In this document: in pieces, positions 25,427 through 34,782 of the stretch
Numbering within the stretch: the stretch's first letter is position 1
Layout: the number at the start of each line of letters is the position of its first letter
NCBI RefSeq assembly: GCF_900177625.1
Contig: NZ_FXAU01000001.1
Span: 1,046,644 to 1,110,643 of the forward strand
Reading direction: 5' to 3'
From: Sphingobacterium psychroaquaticum
GTDB taxonomy: Bacteria > Bacteroidota > Bacteroidia > Sphingobacteriales > Sphingobacteriaceae
Length of the DNA: 64,000 nucleotides
Made by a program: the position numbers and the translations under genes
The notes under the pieces: model-generated
The model's input: only the letters and a program-made list of their open reading frames with translations
The model's database searches: none
What the model was told of the DNA's origin: nothing

Positions 25427-26329
25427 ATGCTGAGATTTGATTTTTTTAGTCCTGAAGAAGAAATAGTGACGACCTTATTCCAAGGGTTAGATCTCCGTTT
25501 TTTTGTAAAACGGGACGACATGATACACCCCTATATATCAGGAAATAAGTGGCGTAAGTTAAAGTATCCCCTTCAAGATGCTTACCAAAAAGGAAAAACG
25601 ACCCTTGTCACTTTCGGAGGTGCGTGGTCGAACCATTTATTAGCAACAGCCTGTGCTGGTGCTAAATTCGGCTTTCAGACGCATGCCTTTGTGCGCGGTG
25701 AGGAAGTGCACAACACAGTTCTAACCTTATGTCGTACCTTTGGTATGCAGCTGCACTTTGTGGATCGGGAAGCATACAAAAACAAAGAACTACTTTATGC
25801 GCAACACTTTGGTGAAGACCCAGCGAGTTATTTTATTGATGAAGGTGGTTATAGCAGAGCTGCGGCAGAAGGTGTCAGTGAACTGATCGAGGAGCTTCAA
25901 GACAATTATACCCACCTGTTCTGCGCTTGTGGCACCGGTGCTACTTTGGCCGGACTTTCGCTAGGTTTAGGCTCAGGTTTAGATACAGCACCTACAGCAG
26001 AGGCACCAGCGCTCCATGGTGTTCCTGTATTAAAAGGAGGTGATTTTATCCGCGACGAGGTTGCGGCGTTGGGCATAACAACAGACCATATTACGCTCCA
26101 TACCGATTATCATTTCGGCGGATACGCCAAAACGAAACCTGAACTGATTGATTTCATTAAAACATTTACACAAGAAACGGGGATTTTAATAGAGCCGACC
26201 TATACTGGTAAGCTTTTTTATGCGGTCTATGATCTGGCAAAGCAAGGTTACTTTGCTCCAAAATCAAAAATCCTGTTAGTACACACAGGTGGCTTAACAG
26301 GATTTTTGGGTATGCAGGATAAATTTTAA
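25427..26329 (+). CDS. PLP-dependent D-cysteine desulfhydrase / ACC deaminase family protein
   Basis: 300 residues, fold type II PLP enzyme. HPYISGNKWRKLKY carries the PLP lysine, followed by TFGGAWSNHL. A glycine-rich phosphate loop CACGTGATLAGL lies in the middle and LVHTGGLTG near the C-terminus. Family members are D-cysteine desulfhydrase and ACC deaminase; without checking the few discriminating active-site residues I would not call it ACC deaminase. It ends 13 bases from the convergent CBM9-like gene. Confidence 0.85.
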   Translation: MLRFDFFSPEEEIVTTLFQGLDLRFFVKRDDMIHPYISGNKWRKLKYPLQDAYQKGKTTLVTFGGAWSNHLLATACAGAKFGFQTHAFVRGEEVHNTVLTLCRTFGMQLHFVDREAYKNKELLYAQHFGEDPASYFIDEGGYSRAAAEGVSELIEELQDNYTHLFCACGTGATLAGLSLGLGSGLDTAPTAEAPALHGVPVLKGGDFIRDEVAALGITTDHITLHTDYHFGGYAKTKPELIDFIKTFTQETGILIEPTYTGKLFYAVYDLAKQGYFAPKSKILLVHTGGLTGFLGMQDKF

Positions 26330-26342
26330 TTCAACTTTTCGA

Positions 26343-26984
26343 CTATTCAAAGATCAGCTCCCCAAAAAATGCAGGGAGATGAAAATTGGGTGTAGGATGT
26401 CCGATTGGGCTCCACGAGATAAAATGTGGCTGCGGCAATGCATCGCCGCACTTGTAGAAATTGCCAAAGGCACGAAGTCCAGACAAAGTTATGTCCCCTT
26501 GCTTATTGAACACGAGGGCAGGAATAACCATAATCATATTCCACTTTTTTGCACCCGATCTTTGCACAACTGAAGTTGCTGTCGAAACCTGCTCAATCTC
26601 TTCCTGCGTAAGTCGATTTCTTTCACTCTTTACTCCTGGTCCATAACCAATCAGTCCCGTACCTAATACATTAAACTCTATGTTATAGTAGGTCTCTTTA
26701 TTGTCCAAAGAAAGAAAGAACTCTACACAACTATCTTCCCATACGGCCTCATTTGGACGGATGTATTGCGCTTTCACATAATCCTCTTCAACGGCATAGT
26801 GCAATACGATGGATGATCCATTATGTACAATCTGAAACGCTACCTTGGGCTTATATGGATATTCCGCAGGCCAATTTACATGTCCTATTTCATGCCATTC
26901 CTGTCCAGTTAACTGCTGCTGTAAGGCATGATAATCAAAATTATGGACCTGAACTTCGACTTGGGGAACATGTAATATAGACAT
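26343..26984 (-). CDS. CBM9-like carbohydrate-binding protein
   Basis: 213 residues without a signal peptide. Conserved blocks of the CBM9-like fold are EWHEIGHVNWPAEYPYKPKV near the N-terminus, VWEDSCVEFFLSLDN with YYNIEFNVLG in the middle, and a C-terminal PHFISWSPIGHPTPNFHLPA. In other proteins this module binds sugars or reducing ends. It lies 10 bases behind a sugar-kinase-like gene on the same strand, so a role in carbohydrate use is likely. Absence of a secretion signal is unusual for a binding module. Confidence 0.8.
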   Translation of the reverse strand: MSILHVPQVEVQVHNFDYHALQQQLTGQEWHEIGHVNWPAEYPYKPKVAFQIVHNGSSIVLHYAVEEDYVKAQYIRPNEAVWEDSCVEFFLSLDNKETYYNIEFNVLGTGLIGYGPGVKSERNRLTQEEIEQVSTATSVVQRSGAKKWNMIMVIPALVFNKQGDITLSGLRAFGNFYKCGDALPQPHFISWSPIGHPTPNFHLPAFFGELIFE

Positions 26985-26994
26985 ATAGCTGTGC

Positions 26995-28107
26995 TTATTT
27001 AGTAATATTTTCTGTTAGTATAGCGGCTAGTTCTTCTTCATGAAGCTCTAATTCCTGCACTAATTTAAGCTGTGATTTTGTTCTTACCAAATTATGTTCC
27101 GGATAATGTATCTTATAGTATGTATCACCGTCGATATAGTCGGTCAAGAAACGTACAGCTTGCATGAAAGGAAGCAAAAACACACCGTCAAGCAACGAAT
27201 TCATCTCTGCATCAGTCAAGAATTCTCTTGCCTCGCTTAGATACCCCTCTGTATATGCTTGAAACAGCGGGATATTTAACACCACTTTTGTTACATCCTC
27301 CTCATCTTCAGCAGCGGAGTTGATAATCGTACGGATTGCATCTCCAAAATCATAGGCCACATACCCGGGCATAACCGTATCTAAATCTATTACACACTGT
27401 ACATTGTCATCCTGGTCCAATAAAACATTATTGAATTTGGTGTCATTATGGGTGATACGTAATGGGAGTTCGCCTGCGTTAGCCATTTTGAGTATATTAC
27501 GCATACGCTCTTCACGTTCGAAAATATAGGCAAGTATATCAGAGACGGCATCTACCCGACCTGCTTTATTGTCCGCAATCGCTTTTCGGAGATTATCCAT
27601 CCGAAAATCAATGTTATGAAAATTGGGAAGGATCTCTACCAAATTACGGGCATCCAGATCTGATAGTCTTTTTTGAAATTGACCGAAAGCCTGTCCTCCA
27701 GAAAATGCCTGTTGAGGGGTCTCCACAATATCATAACTTTTGGTGTTCTCCAATAACAAGAACATGCGCCAGTAATCACCTTTTTCATCTTGATGATAAA
27801 GGCCATCCCCTATTGTCGGAATCAGCGTTAGCGTACTTTTTTCTACATACTCTGTACCAAGATGTGCTAGTTTTGCTTTTAGATGATCTAACACAATTTT
27901 CGTATTGTGCATCAAGCCCTCCACATTGGAAAAAATATGATGATTTATGCGTTGTAATAAATAGCTTTTACCATTAGAGGCATCTGTGCGAACACAAAAA
28001 GTATCATTTATATGTCCCGATCCGAAGCGATCTATATTTAAGATTTCGCCCTTAATTCTAAACTGGTTTGCCGCTACGAATTCAATATTATTTTTATAAT
28101 CAAACAT
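26995..28107 (-). CDS. Phosphotransferase of the N-acetylhexosamine kinase (NahK)-like APH family
   Basis: 370 residues, protein-kinase-like fold. The catalytic loop is LRITHNDTKFNNVLLD, and the metal-binding Asp follows in CVIDLDTVMPGYVAYDFGDA. This exact arrangement matches bifidobacterial NahK, which phosphorylates N-acetylhexosamines at C1, better than antibiotic phosphotransferases. The substrate is inferred. Together with the CBM9-like gene it forms an operon. A perfect CAAACGTTTG palindrome lies about 90 bases upstream. Confidence 0.82.
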   Translation of the reverse strand: MFDYKNNIEFVAANQFRIKGEILNIDRFGSGHINDTFCVRTDASNGKSYLLQRINHHIFSNVEGLMHNTKIVLDHLKAKLAHLGTEYVEKSTLTLIPTIGDGLYHQDEKGDYWRMFLLLENTKSYDIVETPQQAFSGGQAFGQFQKRLSDLDARNLVEILPNFHNIDFRMDNLRKAIADNKAGRVDAVSDILAYIFEREERMRNILKMANAGELPLRITHNDTKFNNVLLDQDDNVQCVIDLDTVMPGYVAYDFGDAIRTIINSAAEDEEDVTKVVLNIPLFQAYTEGYLSEAREFLTDAEMNSLLDGVFLLPFMQAVRFLTDYIDGDTYYKIHYPEHNLVRTKSQLKLVQELELHEEELAAILTENITK

Positions 28108-28468
28108 TAGAAACTTTCAAAAATTAACATAATTTATGCTTACAGAAAGCCAATATCTATAAATATTATGGAAAAGAAAAGCCTACAATAAAGACAAACG
28201 TTTGCACTTCTTTTCGTGGAAAGAGGATCGCTTTTTTGTATCAACTAATTTACATATCGCGCTCTTATTGTGTATTTATACTAAACTTAGTTTAGTTTTG
28301 ATAAAACGCTTTACCAAAGCCCAAAGGCTTGTTTTCACGAAATCATGAAAGATCCAAGGTCTGTCATCAGGAGAACCATAAGGTATACACCAGTAGATGA
28401 ACCGTTACGGATATTAATTTTGGTTTTACATCCTTTTTTTTTAAGTTTAGAGAGACAAATTCAACTAT
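28108..28468. other. Intergenic region with divergent promoters and two palindromes
   Basis: 361 bases between the kinase (minus) and the CNNM gene (plus). It contains CAAACGTTTG at 28195-28204, a perfect palindrome of the kind LacI-family regulators bind, and ACTAAAC-TTA-GTTTAGT at 28280-28296. TAATTTTG at 28415-28422 is a -7 element for the plus-strand gene, 46 bases before its ATG. No gene seen. Confidence 0.5.
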
Positions 28469-29794
28469 ATGCTCACTGAGATACTCATAATTCTTGCTCT
28501 TATAATTTTAAATGGTATTCTATCTGCTTCAGAGATTTCTATCGTTTCAAGTCGAAAAGCACGGCTACAAGCAGCGGCCGATAAAAACAACAAGGCGGCC
28601 AAAACAGCTCTAGCATTAAAAGAAAATCCAAATCAGTTTTTGTCTACCGTTCAAATTGGAATTACGCTTATTGGTATTTTAACTGGTTTTTTTAGTGGCG
28701 GTACGCTATCTTCTTTCCTTGCAGAACAATTTAATCAGATTGGTTTTTTGGCTCCTTACAGTCAACAAATTTCGGTGCTATTGGTTGTTTTAGTCATTAC
28801 ATATCTTTCGCTTGTTATAGGAGAACTTGTTCCAAAGCGAATCGGTATGGCAATTCCAGAGAAGTATGCGATGTTTGTTGCTGCCCCTATGCTTTTCTTA
28901 AGTAAACTGGTAAAACCATTTGTTTGGTTACTTAGCGCATCCACCGATGCCATCGTGAAGATGTTAAATATTAAGGTCTCTAAAAACACAGTGACCGAGG
29001 AAGAGATTAAAGCACTTGTTGACGAAGGTGTCGATAGCGGTGTTATTGAAGATTTTGAGCATGATATTATGGATCGTTTGCTTTTATTGGGAGACAAAAA
29101 AGCGCGTAACCTTATGGTTCACCGTTCTGATATCGACAGTTTGGATTTGCAAAATACCATCGATGAAAACAAAGCTATTATTCGTAATTCAGAGCATACT
29201 GAATTCCCGGTGGTAGATGGTAGTTTCGATCGTGTCCGAGGTATTGTGCATGTAAAAACCTTTCTTAAACATTATATTGACGAGAAAACAATTAACTTGG
29301 AAGATCTCATCGAACCCGTTCCCTTTGTGAACGAAAATAGTTACGCAAGTAGCGTATTGGATATCTTTAAAAATACAAGGTCACAGTTAGCGGTGGTAAT
29401 AGACGAATATGGTATTCCACAAGGTATCGTATCAACTAAAGATATTGTACGTGCACTGTTTGGTGATTTGGATATCGATCGCAATACGGGCGAAACGCAG
29501 ATTACAAAGCGAGAAGACGGTACATTTTTGGTGGACGGTCGGATGCATATTTCTGACTTTTTCACCTACTTTGATATTGCTTTGGATGAAGATGATGAGG
29601 ATGAGCTCTCCAATGTCACAACCGTTGGTGGGCTTGTATTTTTAACACTCGATCATATACCACTTGAAGGAGAATCCATTGTTTTCAAAAATTATCGTAT
29701 CGAAGTTATTGACCTCGACGGTCACCGTATAGATAAAGTTTTGGTTTCTAAGATAAATCCCTTAGGTAACAATATCACAGAAAACGAAGATTAA
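28469..29794 (+). CDS. CNNM/CorC (hemolysin-type) transporter with CBS pair
   Basis: 441 residues. The N-terminal CNNM membrane domain (EILIILALIILNGILSASEI) spans about residues 1-190, the CBS pair about 200-330 (VHRSDIDSLDL, AVVIDEYGIPQGIVSTKDI), and the C-terminal CorC/HlyC domain follows, from about 345. Such proteins are Mg2+/Co2+ transporters or regulators, not haemolysins. It ends 11 bases from the convergent ABC permease stop. Confidence 0.92.
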   Translation: MLTEILIILALIILNGILSASEISIVSSRKARLQAAADKNNKAAKTALALKENPNQFLSTVQIGITLIGILTGFFSGGTLSSFLAEQFNQIGFLAPYSQQISVLLVVLVITYLSLVIGELVPKRIGMAIPEKYAMFVAAPMLFLSKLVKPFVWLLSASTDAIVKMLNIKVSKNTVTEEEIKALVDEGVDSGVIEDFEHDIMDRLLLLGDKKARNLMVHRSDIDSLDLQNTIDENKAIIRNSEHTEFPVVDGSFDRVRGIVHVKTFLKHYIDEKTINLEDLIEPVPFVNENSYASSVLDIFKNTRSQLAVVIDEYGIPQGIVSTKDIVRALFGDLDIDRNTGETQITKREDGTFLVDGRMHISDFFTYFDIALDEDDEDELSNVTTVGGLVFLTLDHIPLEGESIVFKNYRIEVIDLDGHRIDKVLVSKINPLGNNITENED

Positions 29795-29805
29795 TAGCGT
29801 CTCTT

Positions 29806-30963
29806 TTATTTTTCAGCTTTTACTTTCTTCATCTTCCACGCCAATACTATAACGACGAGGATAAAGCTAACTATTGCTATGATTGATAATGCAATTAATG
29901 CTTTGTCTGTATGGTAGTTTTCTCCATGTTGGATGAACATGAGACGAAAAATGCGCAGGTAGTGTGTGGATGGAATTACATTAGCGATCCACTGTACCCA
30001 AGTGGGCATCAAGCTTGCCGGCCAAGTAAACCCGCTTAATATGAATGCCGGTGTTGCGATAACCATTAATACTTCGGTTGCTTTTAGCTGCGATGGTAAT
30101 ACTGCACTTACCAATATACCGATAAAGCAAACGGCTAGAATAAATACAAAAGTACATAAGGTAAACCACCAAAAATCAGCATACAAAGGCATTTTGTAGT
30201 ATTTACCAAATCCCCAGTATAATGCGATTATACCCACTGACATGAGCATGTAAGGAACAATTTTAACGATAATAAGCCCGAAAACATTCGGCATTTTGGC
30301 AACGAGGTTCCCAAACGTATTATTCTCGAATTCAGAAGAGAACGTGAGTGCTAAAGCGAGTAGTAATACCTGTTGTAGAACCGTTATCAATACCCCTGGA
30401 AGCATGAAATAAAGATAGTTTCCGCTCCTGATATTTTGCTTTACAATGGTGGTCTTAAAAGGCTCATACTGCTGTGTTGCAATGTATGCAGGTACGCCCT
30501 TCTTCATTTGTGATTGGATTTGAATACCCGCTTTCATGGTCATTGCACATACGTTCACGGCCATCATTGCGGTATTGGAAGTCAACGTGTTCGAACCATC
30601 GACAAAAAGGGTCAGTTCTGGCAGTCTGTTTTGCTGTATGCCCGAACTAAAATCTCGCGGAATATGCACAATGGTTGTTGCTTCATGTGTCAGCGCCACG
30701 TCTTTCGAAGAAAATAAAGAGGGTAATATTTGTGCCACGCGGATACTTTCATTATCTCGAAGCATGTCGATAAACGTTTGGCTCATCGGTCCATTATCTT
30801 CATTGACAACAACGATAGGCATCTGGGTAACCTTGCCCTGCTGATACACATGGCCAATTAATACACCATAGAGTATCGGAGCCCCTAAGAAAAGTACCAA
30901 TAAAACCTTGTTCTTGTAGAATAAGGTAAACTCGCGACCAATAAGTTCTAAAAGTGTTTTCAA
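29806..30963 (-). CDS. ABC-2 type permease (YhhJ/YbhR-like)
   Basis: 385 residues. The start is TTG at 30963 (MKTLLELIGREF); no later Met would keep the first membrane helix (VLLVLFLGAPILYGVLIG). An extracytoplasmic domain of about 140 residues follows, then five helices from about YLYFMLPGVLITVLQQ. It is the last gene of a TolC-HlyD-permease row, but no ATPase gene is adjacent. In E. coli the related YhhJ works with the ATPase RbbA and the HlyD-like YhiI. Here the ATPase must be elsewhere or the system differs. Confidence 0.87.
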   Translation of the reverse strand: MKTLLELIGREFTLFYKNKVLLVLFLGAPILYGVLIGHVYQQGKVTQMPIVVVNEDNGPMSQTFIDMLRDNESIRVAQILPSLFSSKDVALTHEATTIVHIPRDFSSGIQQNRLPELTLFVDGSNTLTSNTAMMAVNVCAMTMKAGIQIQSQMKKGVPAYIATQQYEPFKTTIVKQNIRSGNYLYFMLPGVLITVLQQVLLLALALTFSSEFENNTFGNLVAKMPNVFGLIIVKIVPYMLMSVGIIALYWGFGKYYKMPLYADFWWFTLCTFVFILAVCFIGILVSAVLPSQLKATEVLMVIATPAFILSGFTWPASLMPTWVQWIANVIPSTHYLRIFRLMFIQHGENYHTDKALIALSIIAIVSFILVVIVLAWKMKKVKAEK

Positions 30964-31104
30964 ATTATAAAGTTTATAGTTTATAGTTCATGGTATGTAG
31001 TTTATAGTTTGTAGTTTTGATTTTACGTCTATTGCTGATACTTTCAACTAGCCACAATATCTTGTGGCTCTACCATCTACTATCTATCAACTACTATTTA
31101 TCAA
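30964..31104. repeat. Intergenic spacer with simple AGTTTATAGTTT-type repeats and a hairpin
   Basis: Repeated GTTTATAGTT-like units on one side and CTATCAACTA-like units on the other flank a perfect hairpin AGCCACAA-TATC-TTGTGGCT (31050-31069). It splits the HlyD and permease genes, so it may reduce read-through or reflect insertion of a small element inside the operon. Confidence 0.5.
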
Positions 31105-32064
31105 CTACTTATTACTCAAAACAACCAATGTCTTTGTTAATAGTTCATTTGCGGCAGTTGGATCCTGTGGGACGACTTTGATCTCAAAGAGCGCCAACTG
31201 ATTATCATAGTCTGGATATGCCGTGGCAATATTAGCATATGAATTCAATGCTTTTACAGCAACAACCTTACCTTTGATTACTTTATTATTAAAGTATGGC
31301 GCTGTCAACGTTACCTCGCTCCCCTTTTGCAATGAGGAAATCTTATTTTCAGGAATGGTAAACCTGAAGTAGGTTGAGTTTTCTAGAAATCCATTAACAA
31401 TCGGATAGCCCGCAAGTGCCAACTCGCCTACTTTTAGGTTAATCGATTCGATACTCATATCCTGTGGCGCAATGACATATTTTTCTGCTGCGGCTACCTT
31501 TACCTCGGCTACAGCTCCTTGCGCGCGTTCCTTTTGTCCCAATGCCATGATCTGTTGCTCCAAGCGCGCCCCATTCCGAGCTTCAGCAATTTCAGCTTGT
31601 GCTGCTAGATATTGATTTTTAGCACCTTGGAATTTCGCGTATGTTTCATCGTATTTCTGCTGCGGAATCAGGCTATCACGCAACAGGTTATCCAATCGTT
31701 CTATCGATTTTTTCGCAAACTCATACTGCTCTTTTAAACCCGCCACTTTGGCTTCTAGTTGCACCAACTGCCCACTCGTTGCCCCTTTAACAGACATATT
31801 GTATTGCGCATCAGCCGATTGTAAAGCACCTTGTGCTTGCTCTGCTTTCGCATCCACTTCCGGTATACTTAAAATTGCAAGTGTGTCGCCAGCATGTACC
31901 ATGCTTCCTTCACTAACTAAGATCTTTTCGATCTTGCCAGGAACCTTAGTTACCACCGTTATCTGCTCTCGCTCGACCTTCCCTTCCACGGTAGATTTAT
32001 CTTCGTTTTTTGATCGACAAGAGCAAAGTAAAGCTATCGAAATCAGTATATATATATGTTTCAT
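31105..32064 (-). CDS. HlyD/EmrA-type membrane fusion lipoprotein
   Basis: 319 residues. Signal with lipobox LLCSC, so anchored to the inner membrane as a periplasmic adaptor. The biotinyl-lipoyl-like domain begins KVPGKIEKILVSEGSMVHAG, followed by a long coiled coil (about residues 75-190, Ala/Gln/Glu-rich) and a beta-barrel region. It starts 2 bases after the TolC-family gene stop. It forms the periplasmic bridge of the exporter. Confidence 0.9.
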   Translation of the reverse strand: MKHIYILISIALLCSCRSKNEDKSTVEGKVEREQITVVTKVPGKIEKILVSEGSMVHAGDTLAILSIPEVDAKAEQAQGALQSADAQYNMSVKGATSGQLVQLEAKVAGLKEQYEFAKKSIERLDNLLRDSLIPQQKYDETYAKFQGAKNQYLAAQAEIAEARNGARLEQQIMALGQKERAQGAVAEVKVAAAEKYVIAPQDMSIESINLKVGELALAGYPIVNGFLENSTYFRFTIPENKISSLQKGSEVTLTAPYFNNKVIKGKVVAVKALNSYANIATAYPDYDNQLALFEIKVVPQDPTAANELLTKTLVVLSNK

Positions 32065-32066
32065 TG

Positions 32067-33458
32067 TTACTCGTATATAGTTTGTAATAATTTTCCTGTA
32101 CCGTGTAGAAGTTCAATTGCAGTAAGACGTTGCTCCATGACATGTCCATAATAACCGAGGTTCACTTTATACCAATCGTTTTCTGCGGCAAGCAACTCCG
32201 TTACATCAATTAAACCCGCCTGATATTGTTTCGATGCCAAGCGTAAATTATTCTCTGCAACTTTTATTTGCTGCTCACCTACGTGAAGTTTTTGATTGGA
32301 GACGGCATAGCCTACTTTATTTTTCTCCAAAAGTAAATTCAATTTCTCTTCTGTATCTTGAAGCTTGAGTGTATTTATAGCTTGATCGGCCTGTACTTGT
32401 TTCACTTTGCTCTTATGTTCGCCTCCATTGAAAATATCCCACTTCGCACCGATACCAACCATTAAATTCGGTCTTCCTTTTAAATGATTATTTGATAAAT
32501 CGACATCCCCTACTAGTGGTCTATTTTTTAGTGAAAGGTGCGTATCGAATACATTGAGGTAATTTGCGGAACCAAAGGCAAATAACATAGGTAAAGCAGC
32601 GCCTTTTTCTTTCTTGTATAAGTAGTCATACGCACGAGAAGATGCCTGTAGTGCTTGTAGCTCTTTGCGATCTTGGACATCCGTGGGGACCTCAGCAAGC
32701 AGAATGGCAACTAATTCATATTGTACCTCCCGGACTTCCTCTTCTGATAAGGCCGTCTCCTGTCTGATTTTTTTTACCAACAGATCCCTATTTCCCTCTA
32801 CTTCCACTTTCTTGGCCTCAAGTTCGAGTAAGGCTAGTTTTAGTTTATCGCGGTCATAAGGAATAGCTAAACCGTTCATAATGGCTTTATTTACTTTTTC
32901 CTGCTCTTTTGATAGCCTTTTTTCAGAGTCAGCGATTAATTTATCGACTTCTCCAAGCAACATCAGCTGATCAAAGGCTGCAATGAGTTCCTTTGCCATA
33001 CCCTCCTTGCCCGATTCCATTAAAAGAGCCTGTGCTTTTGACTTTTCTTGTAAAGCCTTTTCACCATTTGGAATTTGCAGCCCTGAGAACAGGACTTGTT
33101 TAACCGAAACACCGGCATAAGCAGCTTGTGTACGCATTGTAAATGCACTCGCACCTTCAAACAATCCTACATTGAGAATGGGAATAGTGAGTGTAGGGAT
33201 ATCCAAGCTACCGTTTGTATAGACAAAACCATACAACCCTGTTGCATCAACATGTGGAAGCTTTTTTGCGCGCACACCGTCAGCCTCCAATACTGTTTTG
33301 TCTACCTCTAATGACTTTATTTTGAGTTCTCTACTGGCTTGAAACGATTGTTTGATAGCGCCCTTCACTTGCGGCGCTATTCCGGTTTGGGCTACGACGC
33401 TTTGGTGTGCTACCACACCAAAGGACAGGTATAAAAACCAAAACCATTTCTTTCTCAT
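32067..33458 (-). CDS. TolC-family outer membrane efflux protein
   Basis: 463 residues with a Sec signal peptide (ending VVAHQSVVAQ). Two outer-membrane-factor repeats rich in long helices, the second containing YQAGLIDVTELLAAENDWYKV, a typical TolC motif. First structural gene of the exporter, 89 bases downstream of the Crp-like regulator on the same strand. Confidence 0.92.
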   Translation of the reverse strand: MRKKWFWFLYLSFGVVAHQSVVAQTGIAPQVKGAIKQSFQASRELKIKSLEVDKTVLEADGVRAKKLPHVDATGLYGFVYTNGSLDIPTLTIPILNVGLFEGASAFTMRTQAAYAGVSVKQVLFSGLQIPNGEKALQEKSKAQALLMESGKEGMAKELIAAFDQLMLLGEVDKLIADSEKRLSKEQEKVNKAIMNGLAIPYDRDKLKLALLELEAKKVEVEGNRDLLVKKIRQETALSEEEVREVQYELVAILLAEVPTDVQDRKELQALQASSRAYDYLYKKEKGAALPMLFAFGSANYLNVFDTHLSLKNRPLVGDVDLSNNHLKGRPNLMVGIGAKWDIFNGGEHKSKVKQVQADQAINTLKLQDTEEKLNLLLEKNKVGYAVSNQKLHVGEQQIKVAENNLRLASKQYQAGLIDVTELLAAENDWYKVNLGYYGHVMEQRLTAIELLHGTGKLLQTIYE

Positions 33459-33546
33459 AGTATCCTTTATTTATTATGAAACAAAGGTCAGCTATTTATA
33501 GTTTCAAATTTTTCAGATATCTTAAAAAAAAATTTTTGGACGCATT

Positions 33547-34107
33547 TTATCGTTGCGCTCGTATGACACTTAACGTTTGCTGCGATATGCCTAAAAACGA
33601 AGCAATATCGCCTAATGGTGCCCGTAATAAGATCTCTGGGTGTTGGTTAATAAGTTTCTGATATCTTTCATGGGCTGTCTCAAACTGCAGGCTTTGTAAG
33701 CGCGAGGAGAAACCGATGAGAGACTGTAATAAGATGGATTGTATAAGCTTATTGACCGCTATAGAATCCACAGCAAGCGTGTTGATCAAGGAAAAGGGAA
33801 CCGCAGTAATCACCGCTTCTTCTAGAACCTCGATACCGTAAACAGATTTGCGCTGTAGAAATGTACTTTCGGCTCCTGCGACAAAGTCACCTTCCTTAAA
33901 AAAATAATGAGTAATCGCTTTTCCACCTTTAAAATAAAACAATCGAACGAGCCCTTTTTCAATGAAAAAGATATTTTTAGCATAGTTACCAGCCTCCAAA
34001 ATCGTACATTTCTTTCCGTGCTGTTTAGTTACACTTGCTTTATCGATTTCTTGTAGTACCTGGTCCGACAAGCCGTAATTCATTTCTAAATAAGGAATCA
34101 GTTGCAT
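33547..34107 (-). CDS. Crp/Fnr-family transcriptional regulator
   Basis: 186 residues. Cyclic-nucleotide-binding-like N-terminal domain (YAKNIFFIEKGLVRLFY, FFKEGDFVAGAEST) and a short C-terminal HTH (GDIASFLGISQQTLSVIRAQ). The ligand-binding residues typical of cAMP sensing are not clear, as in many Bacteroidota paralogues. Its position directly ahead of the TolC-HlyD-permease genes makes it the likely local regulator. Confidence 0.88.
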   Translation of the reverse strand: MQLIPYLEMNYGLSDQVLQEIDKASVTKQHGKKCTILEAGNYAKNIFFIEKGLVRLFYFKGGKAITHYFFKEGDFVAGAESTFLQRKSVYGIEVLEEAVITAVPFSLINTLAVDSIAVNKLIQSILLQSLIGFSSRLQSLQFETAHERYQKLINQHPEILLRAPLGDIASFLGISQQTLSVIRAQR

Positions 34108-34157
34108 CTGACTAAAATAACCTTTTCTGACGAGTTACAAAGCAGGTTGGACAAATT

Positions 34158-34703
34158 TTATAGTAGATCTATGAACTTGAGGTAGCCAATATGTAAGGGG
34201 TCATTACCAGCAGACTTATCGGTTGTGATTTCCAGTGAATATGTTTGCTTACAGTCAAGCGGAAGGATATCCATAATTTCAAATATATCATCCACATCCA
34301 CTCCATAATGATCATCGATATGAGGTGTTACCACCTGTTTATAGAAATCCGTTTCTCGGGCTAGGGATGCTGCCTCTTCCGTACTCTCAGCGACGACCAA
34401 TTGCTTGTAGTGATATTCTTCAAAGTCATCCTCCCTATAGCCTCCCAAATTCACAAAATAAAGCTTCTTGTTGTTTTTTTGGGGTGTGCCTTTTGGTACA
34501 ACTTTAACATTATACCCCATAACGGATGTCACATGTCGCCAGATATCAACATGCATTTCTCCTTTCGCCTCGGGCCAAAAAGCTTGCATCGGATTGACTA
34601 AATCTTTTAACGCGTCTGAGATTCCGAAATACATGTCATGTTGTTCGGTGTGGCGACCTGGAGGCTTACAACCCAAGAGCACCATAAATAATTTTTTACC
34701 CAT
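34158..34703 (-). CDS. DUF1543-like protein
   Basis: 181 residues, soluble. It opens KLFMVLLGCKPPGRHTEQHD, a pattern I associate with DUF1543; LYFVNLGGYREDDFEEYH in the middle is also typical. Function unknown. It lies 50 bases upstream of the Crp-like gene on the same strand and may share its transcript. It is divergent from mazG. Confidence 0.7.
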   Translation of the reverse strand: MGKKLFMVLLGCKPPGRHTEQHDMYFGISDALKDLVNPMQAFWPEAKGEMHVDIWRHVTSVMGYNVKVVPKGTPQKNNKKLYFVNLGGYREDDFEEYHYKQLVVAESTEEAASLARETDFYKQVVTPHIDDHYGVDVDDIFEIMDILPLDCKQTYSLEITTDKSAGNDPLHIGYLKFIDLL

Positions 34704-34755
34704 TGAACAGCTTTCTATACCAACGAATATAGTAAGTTAAACGGAATAATAATAG

Positions 34756-34763
34756 TAGTTTTG
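34756..34763 (+). promoter_or_regulatory. -7 promoter element of mazG
   Basis: TAGTTTTG fits TAnnTTTG and lies 19 bases before the ATG at 34783. Confidence 0.45.
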
Positions 34764-34782
34764 TAGCATTAATCGGAGTAAT

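Noticed and set aside
28469-29794. True haemolysin
   Set aside because: The CNNM-CBS-CorC layout is that of an ion transporter; the haemolysin name is historical.
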